From an uncultured Flavobacteriales bacterium (GTDB taxonomy: Bacteria > Bacteroidota > Bacteroidia > Flavobacteriales_D > SKUL01), in the NCBI GenBank assembly GCA_937911795.1, contig CALDPJ010000012.1:1-5000 (forward strand): a stretch of DNA of 5,000 nucleotides. Reading direction: 5' to 3'. Numbering within the stretch: the first letter of the stretch is position 1; each line of letters begins with the position of its first letter. This document shows, piece by piece, positions 1 through 4,990 of this stretch. The notes under the pieces were generated by a model. That model searched no databases. It was given only the letters and a program-made list of their open reading frames with translations, and was not told the origin of the DNA. The position numbers were made by a program, and so were the translations under genes.

Positions 1-584
1 TGTCATCAAAGGTAAAAGCGCGCATTATCAATGCTGGTGATGGCACGCATGAACACCCAACCCAGGCTTTGCTCGACGCATTTTCGATTCGCGAAAAACT
101 GGGTTCGGTAGCCGGTAAAAAAGTGGTGATTGTGGGTGACATTCTGCATTCGCGCGTGGCGCTTTCAAATATTTTTTGTCTTCAAAAACTGGGCGCCGAG
201 GTGAAAGTCTGCGGGCCCACCACGCTCATTCCAAAGTATATCCGATCGCTCGGTGTGGAAGTTGAGCACGATTTGAGGAAAGCTTTGCAATGGTGTGATG
301 TGGCCAACATGTTGCGCATTCAACTTGAACGACAAGGCGGATCGCACAGCTTTTTTCCTTCATTGCGCGAGTATACTATGTTGTTCGGACTCAACCGTCA
401 GATGCTCGATTCATTGGATAAAACCATCACTATTCTGCATCCTGGCCCCATCAATCGCGGAGTGGAAATCACCAGTGAAGTGGCAGATTCGGAACATTCA
501 CTCATACTAAATCAGGTTGAAAACGGGGTAGCTGTACGCATGGCAATTTTGTATTTGCTGGCCGGGAAAATTGCGCGCGACTAG
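1..584 (+). CDS. pyrB: Aspartate carbamoyltransferase catalytic chain, 5'-truncated by window edge
   Basis: This enzyme condenses carbamoyl phosphate with L-aspartate to give N-carbamoyl-aspartate, the first committed step of de novo pyrimidine synthesis in the cytoplasm. The reading frame is open from base 3, giving 193 residues of a protein that is normally about 305, so the N-terminal carbamoyl-phosphate domain with its STRT loop lies outside the window. Visible motifs are the HPTQ loop (bases 54-65), which contacts carbamoyl phosphate, followed by LLDAF; GDILHSRVALSN from base 135, the loop of the aspartate domain; and HPGPINRG (bases 438-461), the active-site loop of the non-enteric class of ATCases. 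The TTG at base 69 lies inside the HPTQALLD motif and is not the true start. The frame ends at TAG, 47 bases before the STAS gene. Ornithine carbamoyltransferase is excluded by HPGPINRG. The identification is near certain; only the missing 5' end limits it. Confidence 0.96.
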   Translation, partial: SSKVKARIINAGDGTHEHPTQALLDAFSIREKLGSVAGKKVVIVGDILHSRVALSNIFCLQKLGAEVKVCGPTTLIPKYIRSLGVEVEHDLRKALQWCDVANMLRIQLERQGGSHSFFPSLREYTMLFGLNRQMLDSLDKTITILHPGPINRGVEITSEVADSEHSLILNQVENGVAVRMAILYLLAGKIARD

Positions 585-603
585 CGTGGATATAAAATTT
601 AAC

Positions 604-627
604 TATATTTGGTGAGTTAATAGGGGA
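604..627 (+). promoter_or_regulatory. Possible -7 element and ribosome binding site of the STAS gene
   Basis: TATATTTG at 604-611 is an exact match to the Bacteroidota -7 consensus TAnnTTTG and would start a transcript near 616-618. AGGGGA at 622-627, five bases before the ATG, resembles a Shine-Dalgarno site, which is uncommon in this phylum. No TTG or TTTG sits at the expected -33 distance, so the promoter call is weak and the STAS gene may simply be read through from pyrB. Confidence 0.35.
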
Positions 628-631
628 AACG

Positions 632-1003
632 ATGAATTTTGAAGTAAAGAACGAAGAAAAATATACGCTGATTACCACGAAGGTAGAGAAGCTGGATTCA
701 CTAAATGCACCGGATCTTAAATCAGAACTGGTGGTAATTAATAAAAACGGAATCCGAAATCTGATTATTAATCTCGAGCATACCCGCTATTGCGACTCAA
801 GTGGTTTGAGTGCGATACTGGTAGGCAATCGTCTGTGTAAGAACAGCGGAGGAACTTTTGTGGTCACCGGCCTGCAGGTGAGCGTGAAAAAACTCATATC
901 TATTTCACAACTTGAATCTGTCTTAAATATCACCCCTACTGTAAGTGAAGCAGTAGACCTTATTATGATGGAAGAAGTGGAACGGGATTTGGGGGAAAAT
1001 TAA
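632..1003 (+). CDS. STAS-domain protein, anti-sigma factor antagonist (SpoIIAA/RsbV-like)
   Basis: This is a 123-residue protein made of one STAS domain spanning roughly residues 3-112. In SpoIIAA and RsbV, such proteins bind an anti-sigma kinase when unphosphorylated and so release a sigma factor; the kinase inactivates them by phosphorylating a serine. Here the conserved segment D55-S56-S57-G58-L59 follows the hydrophobic strand LIINLE, as in SpoIIAA, where the first serine after the Asp is the phosphorylated one, so Ser56 is the likely site. The GGTFVVTGL strand and the helix after VSVKKLI complete the fold. The acidic tail (EEVERDLGEN) is extra. The ATG at 632 is preceded by AGGGGA. No SpoIIAB/RsbW-like kinase, PP2C phosphatase or sigma factor is in the window, so the partner is unknown. 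A role in a stress or partner-switching pathway is inferred from the family. Confidence 0.88.
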   Translation: MNFEVKNEEKYTLITTKVEKLDSLNAPDLKSELVVINKNGIRNLIINLEHTRYCDSSGLSAILVGNRLCKNSGGTFVVTGLQVSVKKLISISQLESVLNITPTVSEAVDLIMMEEVERDLGEN

Positions 1004-1053
1004 ACGACGTGCATACGTCATTGAAACCATAACCAGTATAACAATTTACGAAT

Positions 1054-1842
1054 ATGAAAAAAACTCTACTTTCTGTTGCAGCGGTTTTAGCTGCAAATTT
1101 TATGATTGCACAGGTGTGCATTCCAAACCCGGAATACGCAAATGAATCTTTCGGAATCTGGCCAACCGCCGAAGAAGGATTTGTTGATGGTCTGGTCGGG
1201 GCTATTTATAGTCAGAATATCGACTTTAAAATCCCTGAGGATCCAAATGACTTGCCTGCTGAAATGACAGGTGGTGTTATTCCGCCGGGAACCACACTTG
1301 ATTCGGTTGCGGTGAATAATGTGACAGGTTTACCGGATGGTTTGTCATGGGACTGTAATTCACACTCCGGATCGTTGTGTACTTTTCACTCGCAGGAACA
1401 AGGTTGTGCATTAATAGGAGGTCTTCCGACAGAAGCCGGAACATTCCAGTTATCCCTTCAGCTGTCAATATATGTCTTTAGCGATTTCTTAGGAGGAGTT
1501 GCAGAGATACCATATGAATATACAGATTATGAAATTACTGTGCATGCCGATCCGAACTCAGTTCACGAAATGGCACAGTTTGGTTTAACACTCAACCAAA
1601 ACGCACCAAATCCGTTCAGCGATCAAACGGTGATTGAGTTTTCACTGAACCAGCCGGTAGAGGTAGATTTTAACATCTATAACCTGCTCGGAAAAGTGGT
1701 TCATGTAAAAACAATGAACGCAACTTCTGGTACAAACCGAATAGAACTGAATGCCTCTTCGATGAACCTTACTCCGGGAATTTACCTTTACAGTCTTACC
1801 ATCGATGGTCAGAGCGTAACCCGCAAAATGGTGGTGAAGTAA
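1054..1842 (+). CDS. Secreted protein of unknown function with type IX secretion C-terminal sorting domain
   Basis: This 262-residue protein has a signal peptide (residues 1-19 or 20: KK, hydrophobic core, then MIAQ) and a C-terminal type A T9SS sorting domain from about residue 176 to 262. The diagnostic segments are QNAPNPF (182-188), VDFNIYNLLGKVV, and the terminal GIYLYSLTIDG followed by RKMVVK. The sorting domain directs outer-membrane translocation and is normally cleaved as the protein is attached to the surface or released. The middle part (about 22-165) carries GLPDGLSWDCN and GLPTEAGTFQLSLQL, which resemble the putative Ig-like or cadherin-like folds common in these proteins. Four cysteines (22, 101, 109, 118) could form disulfides. 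No catalytic motif is visible, and I do not recognise a specific function. It lies 50 bases after the STAS gene with no convincing promoter and is followed by a strong terminator. Confidence 0.88.
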   Translation: MKKTLLSVAAVLAANFMIAQVCIPNPEYANESFGIWPTAEEGFVDGLVGAIYSQNIDFKIPEDPNDLPAEMTGGVIPPGTTLDSVAVNNVTGLPDGLSWDCNSHSGSLCTFHSQEQGCALIGGLPTEAGTFQLSLQLSIYVFSDFLGGVAEIPYEYTDYEITVHADPNSVHEMAQFGLTLNQNAPNPFSDQTVIEFSLNQPVEVDFNIYNLLGKVVHVKTMNATSGTNRIELNASSMNLTPGIYLYSLTIDGQSVTRKMVVK

Positions 1843-1897
1843 TTGAACTTATTACTCTTTGAAGTCAGACGATAATTTCAGAGCGTATTTAAAAATT

Positions 1898-1932
1898 AAG
1901 AGACCGTCTCGTTTTTTCGAGACGGTTTTTTT
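1898..1932 (+). terminator. Rho-independent terminator after the T9SS cargo gene, abutting rnz
   Basis: ACCGTCTCG (1903-1911) pairs perfectly with CGAGACGGT (1918-1926) around a TTTTTT loop, and seven Ts run from 1926 to 1932. A/G bases from 1898 to 1902 can extend the stem against the T tract. The hairpin begins about 60 bases after the cargo gene's stop codon. The T tract ends immediately before an ATG at 1933 and 12 bases before the preferred rnz start, so the element also lies in the rnz leader. Confidence 0.88.
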
Positions 1933-1944
1933 ATGGCCTGGGAT

Positions 1945-2856
1945 ATGAAATTTGAAGTCACTATTCTCGGTTGCGGATCGGCGACGCCAACATTGGGTCG
2001 GGCGGCAACAGCACAATACGTCAATGCCAGAGAGCGCTATTTCCTGATCGACTGCGCCGAAGGTACCCAATTGCAGTTGCGGCGATATAAAGCGCAGGTT
2101 CAGCGGCTTCATGCCATCTTCATCAGTCATTTGCATGGCGATCATTATCTCGGTTTGACTGGTTTGCTGTCGACCATGCATCTGCTCGGTAGAAAGAAGG
2201 AGTTGAAGTTATACGGTCCTGAAGGGTTGATGGAGATCCTGAATGTTCATTGGCATTTCGGTAAAACTACACTGGGTTTTCCGCTGGAATTTACTCCCCT
2301 GGTGCCCAAACAGGCGCAAATGCTATATACCGATAGTCAGGTGGTGGTGCGTTCGTTTCCGGTGAAACACAGAATTGAATGCTGGGGTTTCAGAGTAGAA
2401 GAACAACCCTTAAAACATAAATTGGTTCGGGAGGCAATCGATCGGTACAACGTTCCGATTGCTTGGCGCAAGCGGGTAGTTGACGGCGAAGATTATGTGG
2501 ATGAGTTCGGAAAAGTAATACCCAATTCAGCATTGACTGTTCAACCACGGCCACCGAAAGTCTATGCCTACAGCGCCGATACATTGTACGACGCGAATAT
2601 TGTTCCGCACGTTAAAAATGCCGATTTGCTGTATCACGAAGCTACCTTTGCCAACGATATGGAGTACCGGGCCAGAGAGACTTTTCATTCTACCGCGGCA
2701 CAGGCAGGTCAGATCGCCAAAATGGCAGAAGTGAAGCAATTGGTGATCGGTCATTACTCGGCCCGATACCGAAATATCGACCTCCTTGTAAATGAAGCCA
2801 GACAGTATTTCCCGGATACAATAGGAGCCGAAGATGGCATGTGTTTTACCCTATAA
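1945..2856 (+). CDS. rnz: Ribonuclease Z (tRNA 3' processing endonuclease)
   Basis: RNase Z is a metallo-beta-lactamase-fold zinc endonuclease that cuts pre-tRNA 3' of the discriminator base, so that CCA can be added, in the cytoplasm. The 303-residue protein has the usual length of the short bacterial form. It begins MKFEVTILGCGSATPT, the family's typical start, which is why the ATG at 1945 is preferred over 1933: the earlier one adds only MAWD and directly touches a terminator T tract. The motif HLHGDH supplies H62, H64, D66 and H67. The other predicted metal ligands are H142 (PVKHR), D212 (SADT, where many homologs have GDT) and H270 (IGHYSARY). HEATF at 231-235 and H248 are also conserved family features. 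Residues about 150-200 form the tRNA-binding flexible-arm region. All metal ligands are present, so it should be active. No clear promoter lies between the upstream terminator and this start. Confidence 0.95.
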   Translation: MKFEVTILGCGSATPTLGRAATAQYVNARERYFLIDCAEGTQLQLRRYKAQVQRLHAIFISHLHGDHYLGLTGLLSTMHLLGRKKELKLYGPEGLMEILNVHWHFGKTTLGFPLEFTPLVPKQAQMLYTDSQVVVRSFPVKHRIECWGFRVEEQPLKHKLVREAIDRYNVPIAWRKRVVDGEDYVDEFGKVIPNSALTVQPRPPKVYAYSADTLYDANIVPHVKNADLLYHEATFANDMEYRARETFHSTAAQAGQIAKMAEVKQLVIGHYSARYRNIDLLVNEARQYFPDTIGAEDGMCFTL

Positions 2857-2872
2857 ATAGAGCGAAAGTTTA

Positions 2873-2904
2873 TTTGGTTTGTATGGCTGTTGAAGCTAAA
2901 TTTG
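2873..2904 (+). promoter_or_regulatory. Bacteroidota-type promoter of the response regulator gene
   Basis: TTTG at 2873-2876 (-33 element) is separated by 20 bases from TAAATTTG at 2897-2904, an exact TAnnTTTG -7 element. Spacing and sequence both fit the known Bacteroidota primary-sigma promoter. Transcription would start near 2910. This excludes the TTG at 2890 as the translation start of the downstream gene and leaves a leader of about 25 bases before the TTG at 2935. Confidence 0.7.
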
Positions 2905-2934
2905 CTATTTGGAATTGGTCTAAATAGGTTAACA

Positions 2935-3630
2935 TTGAAAGAAGCCATTAAGCTTGTAATTGCCGACAGTAACGAATTGATTCGTGTTGGTTTACGCTGC
3001 GTCTTCGCCAATATTTCAGAAATTGAAGTGGTTGGAGAAGCGGGTTGTTCAACAGATCTATTACGCCAGTTGAACGATCGGGAAGTGGATGTGGTAATCC
3101 TCGATTTTACCGCGCCCGGATTTGATATCGATACCATTCCGGAAATCCTCAGTCGCCACAAAAATGTACGATGCGTTGCGATCACACCCAACCAGAGCGG
3201 GCATATTATTGCCGCTGCACTTCGGGCGGGAGTTATGAGCTACGTTAAAAAGGATTGCAGTTTGGCCGAAATTGTAGATGCAGTTAAATCTGTATCTATG
3301 GGAAATAAATTCTTTTGTGGTCAGGTGCTCGAGGCGGTTCGGCAGGAATCAATAGATCCCGACCAAATCGATGCCAATTCCATCAACTGCGAACCCATTC
3401 TCCTGTCGGAACGTGAGCAGGAAATCATTACGCTCATTGCGGAAGGATATACCAATGCAAAAATTGCAGACAAATTATTCCTCAGTCAACACACGGTAAA
3501 TACACACCGTAAGAATATCATGCAAAAGCTCGGGGTAAACAATACTGCGGCAATAGTGATGTTCTGCGTTAAAAACGAGTTGGTGAGCACCAACAAATTC
3601 CTTTTTTCAGCACAGGGTTCGGAAGTTTAG
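2935..3630 (+). CDS. NarL/LuxR-family response regulator with atypical receiver domain
   Basis: This is a two-domain transcription regulator, 231 residues from the inferred TTG start. The receiver (about 5-120) has D57 in ILDFTAPG as the probable phosphoacceptor, T84 as the switch residue and K106 in the YVKKD segment. A GerE-type helix-turn-helix follows (about 155-215): LSEREQEIITLIAEGYTNAKIA, then LFLSQHTVNTHRKNIMQKLGV, very close to consensus. The start is uncertain. The frame is open back to a TTG at 2890, but that codon lies upstream of the predicted transcription start, and KEAIKLVIADS after the TTG at 2935 matches where receivers usually begin. No ATG is available in frame. The usual acidic pair near the N-terminus is D11-S12 rather than D-D, so metal binding and phosphorylation may be weakened. 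No histidine kinase is adjacent, so it is an orphan here and its targets are unknown. Confidence 0.9.
   Translation: MKEAIKLVIADSNELIRVGLRCVFANISEIEVVGEAGCSTDLLRQLNDREVDVVILDFTAPGFDIDTIPEILSRHKNVRCVAITPNQSGHIIAAALRAGVMSYVKKDCSLAEIVDAVKSVSMGNKFFCGQVLEAVRQESIDPDQIDANSINCEPILLSEREQEIITLIAEGYTNAKIADKLFLSQHTVNTHRKNIMQKLGVNNTAAIVMFCVKNELVSTNKFLFSAQGSEV
3571..3607 (-). terminator. Possible yebC terminator inside the 3' end of the response regulator gene
   Basis: GTTGGTGAGCACCAAC at 3579-3594 forms a 6-7 bp hairpin. Read on the minus strand it is followed after three bases by TTTTT (3575-3571), a reasonable terminator about 45 bases beyond the yebC stop. On the plus strand the nearest T run (3602-3607) begins seven bases past the stem and precedes the regulator's stop codon, so it is a poorer terminator in that direction. 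The stem is short, so confidence is limited. Confidence 0.35.
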
Positions 3631-3637
3631 ATTTCCC

Positions 3638-4264
3638 CTATTTCTGCGGACTTAGATCACCATACAGTTTCTGCAGGTGTTCAATATTGAGCTTTTCCAA
3701 CGCTTCCGACATCAATCCGAAATTGGTATAATCGGCATAAATCGTTAAGAATCCTTCCTCTAATTCAAACTTTTCAGCACCGCTATCAATGAGCTCTAAT
3801 TCAAGGTCGTCCAAAGGCATTGGAATCGATTTTTCATCGATCGTAAATACACTTTTTCTGTCGAATAAAAACTCAACAGAACCATTGACGCCAAGGCTTC
3901 CGTTGTTTTTAGAAAATATAGCCCGAACCGAGGCTACAGTGCGGTTGGTATTGTTTGTTGTGCACTCCACAAAGAAAGCTATTCCGTTCGGCCCATATCC
4001 TTCGAAAGAAACTTCATCGTATCTTTCGGCATCGGCACCACTTGCTTTTTTAACTGCGCGTTCGATGGTGTCTTTAGGCATATTGACACCTCTAGCATTG
4101 GCTATTGCATTTCTCAATGCCGGGTTGGCATCCGGATCGCCACTGCCACCTTCTTTTACGGCAACGTAAATCTCTTTGATTGCGCGTGTGAATTCCTTTG
4201 CTCGTTTTTTGTCCTGCGCCCCTTTCCGGCGTTTAATATTCGACCATTTACTGTGTCCTGCCAT
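3638..4264 (-). CDS. yebC: YebC/TACO1-family protein, C-terminally short
   Basis: The N-terminus MAGHSKWSNIKRRKGAQDKK is the family signature, followed by DPDANPALRNAIANARG, NMPKDTIERA, FEGYGPNG, NNTNRTVASVRAIFSKN and GSVEFLFD, all in canonical order. Members were long annotated as transcriptional regulators; more recent work on bacterial YebC proteins and mitochondrial TACO1 supports a role in translation, helping ribosomes through proline-rich stretches. The protein is cytoplasmic. It has 208 residues, while typical members have about 235-250. The domain around LELIDSGAEKFELEEGFLTIYADYTNFG is present, but the protein ends soon after ALEKLNIE, so the usual terminal segment of about 35-45 residues (normally ending near a DDVQxVYHN motif) is missing. 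I found no continuation in the other minus-strand frames. The gene is convergent with the response regulator, leaving 7 bases between stop codons. The ATG at 4264 is fixed by MAGHSKW. Confidence 0.92.
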   Translation of the reverse strand: MAGHSKWSNIKRRKGAQDKKRAKEFTRAIKEIYVAVKEGGSGDPDANPALRNAIANARGVNMPKDTIERAVKKASGADAERYDEVSFEGYGPNGIAFFVECTTNNTNRTVASVRAIFSKNNGSLGVNGSVEFLFDRKSVFTIDEKSIPMPLDDLELELIDSGAEKFELEEGFLTIYADYTNFGLMSEALEKLNIEHLQKLYGDLSPQK

Positions 4265-4284
4265 AATTGTAATTTAATTTGCTC

Positions 4285-4292
4285 CAAATATA
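4285..4292 (-). promoter_or_regulatory. -7 promoter element of yebC
   Basis: On the minus strand this reads TATATTTG, an exact TAnnTTTG match, placing transcription start near 4278-4280 and leaving a leader of about 15 bases before the yebC ATG. The leader is A/T-rich with no Shine-Dalgarno site, as is normal for the phylum. No TTG lies at the -33 distance; that position is a T tract (complement of 4311-4318), so the upstream element is weak. Confidence 0.5.
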
Positions 4293-4376
4293 ATTATTGT
4301 TTGTGATATGAAAAAAAACGACCGATGTGTTGTTTTTCCATTGTGGAGTTTATACGTAAAATATATTTCGTGTAAT

Positions 4377-4390
4377 AACACCTCCTTTCT
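4377..4390. other. 14-base match to the 3' tail of 16S rRNA (anti-Shine-Dalgarno region)
   Basis: The plus strand reads AACACCTCCTTTCT, which from memory is identical to the 3' end of 16S rRNA in Bacteroidota; the complementary strand therefore holds a perfect extended Shine-Dalgarno sequence. Bases on the 5' side do not continue the 16S match, so it is not an rRNA gene fragment of any length. No plausible start codon stands at Shine-Dalgarno distance on the minus strand. The match is seen directly; its function is unknown. Confidence 0.45.
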
Positions 4391-4404
4391 GCAGTAGGTT
4401 GTCT

Positions 4405-4439
4405 AAAACAAAAAAGCTCAAATTTGCAAATTTGAGCTT
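4405..4439 (-). terminator. Rho-independent terminator of the DUF4136 lipoprotein gene
   Basis: Bases 4414-4439 are a perfect 26-base palindrome with arms AAGCTCAAATTTG and CAAATTTGAGCTT. In the minus direction the stem runs into a T-rich tract (complement of 4405-4415, TTTTTTGTTTT). It begins 14 bases after the lipoprotein stop codon, the expected place. On the plus strand no T run follows. A few central bases must stay unpaired in RNA to form the loop, leaving about 11 pairs. Confidence 0.85.
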
Positions 4440-4453
4440 AGGACTGAAGAGCG

Positions 4454-4990
4454 TTACTTTTTGCTCCTATCGGGTGGATATTGCGCAAGTATTTCCGTCA
4501 CAATTTCGTTAATTCTTTTTTCTTTGGCTTCCATATTCGAGGTGCGTAAATCTGCTGTCCCCATGCCCTGCCAAACTAAATTATTGCTCTTGGCGTCGAT
4601 TAAATCGATAAAGAGCGTTCCTTCAGCAGTGCGCGAGACCGAGCTTCCGTGATAGCTGCCATACCAATAGGGGTTCCAATACCAACCATATCCAAAGGAG
4701 TTGTTGTAAACGTCGATGCGCTCTTTCTCCTTAGTGAATATGCTGATAATCAAATCTGGGTTTTCCGATTTGACCATGCCTTTACTCGTCAAATTTCTTT
4801 CAATGGCACGTAAAATTCTTCTTTTGTCGAGATCGCTAATTTTGGCCTTGTCGATACCGGGTTTGTAAAATGCGAAAGACTGATATTGATTGAAGTTTGC
4901 TTCTTTGTCAAAATCAGACGCTACGCGAACTGATGAGCAAGAAGTGAAAACTAACAGCATCACTATTGGAATAAATTTAAGTGTTTTCAT
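4454..4990 (-). CDS. DUF4136-family lipoprotein
   Basis: This 178-residue protein starts with a lipoprotein signal peptide: MKTLKF, a hydrophobic stretch IPIVMLLVF, then the lipobox FTSC with Cys18 as the lipidated residue. It should be anchored to the outer membrane. After the cysteine comes SSVRV, without the acidic or lysine-rich export signal of surface-exposed Bacteroidota lipoproteins, so it probably faces the periplasm. The mature part matches the DUF4136 pattern: VASDFDKEANFNQYQSFAFY near the start, PDLIISIFTKEKER at 78-91, an aromatic and glycine-rich insert YGWYWNPYWYGSYHG (101-115), and a C-terminal segment with GTLFIDLIDAKSNNLVWQGMG (124-144). The family has no established biochemical function. 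The gene is monocistronic on its 3' side because of its terminator; its promoter lies beyond the window edge, only 10 upstream bases being visible. Confidence 0.88.
   Translation of the reverse strand: MKTLKFIPIVMLLVFTSCSSVRVASDFDKEANFNQYQSFAFYKPGIDKAKISDLDKRRILRAIERNLTSKGMVKSENPDLIISIFTKEKERIDVYNNSFGYGWYWNPYWYGSYHGSSVSRTAEGTLFIDLIDAKSNNLVWQGMGTADLRTSNMEAKEKRINEIVTEILAQYPPDRSKK

Noticed and set aside
1006..1019. Inverted repeat GACGTGCATACGTC between the STAS and cargo genes
   Set aside because: Arms are only 5 bases, no T run follows, and no known operator of this form is recognised. Such short repeats occur by chance.
1021..1050. TTG at 1021 as the -33 element of a promoter for the T9SS gene
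   Set aside because: No TAnnTTTG-like sequence occurs at the right distance, and the start site would fall almost on the ATG.
1933..1944. ATG at 1933 as the rnz start
   Set aside because: It directly follows a terminator T tract and adds only MAWD before the family's normal MKFEVTILG start.
2754..3191. 145-codon minus-strand frame across the rnz and regulator junction
   Set aside because: It is antisense to two conserved coding regions and to a strong promoter; its composition (many S, R, T) is that of a shadow frame.
3579..3607. Hairpin plus T run as a plus-strand terminator of the response regulator
   Set aside because: It lies before the stop codon and the T run is seven bases from the stem; termination there would give an mRNA without a stop codon.
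3789..4169. 126-codon open frame on the plus strand opposite yebC
   Set aside because: It is the antisense shadow of a clearly conserved gene and shows no family resemblance.
4294..4341. Minus-strand 15-codon frame beginning MEKQH, downstream of the Shine-Dalgarno-like sequence
   Set aside because: The ATG is about 38 bases from the site, the frame is very short, and it overlaps the yebC promoter region. Nothing supports translation.
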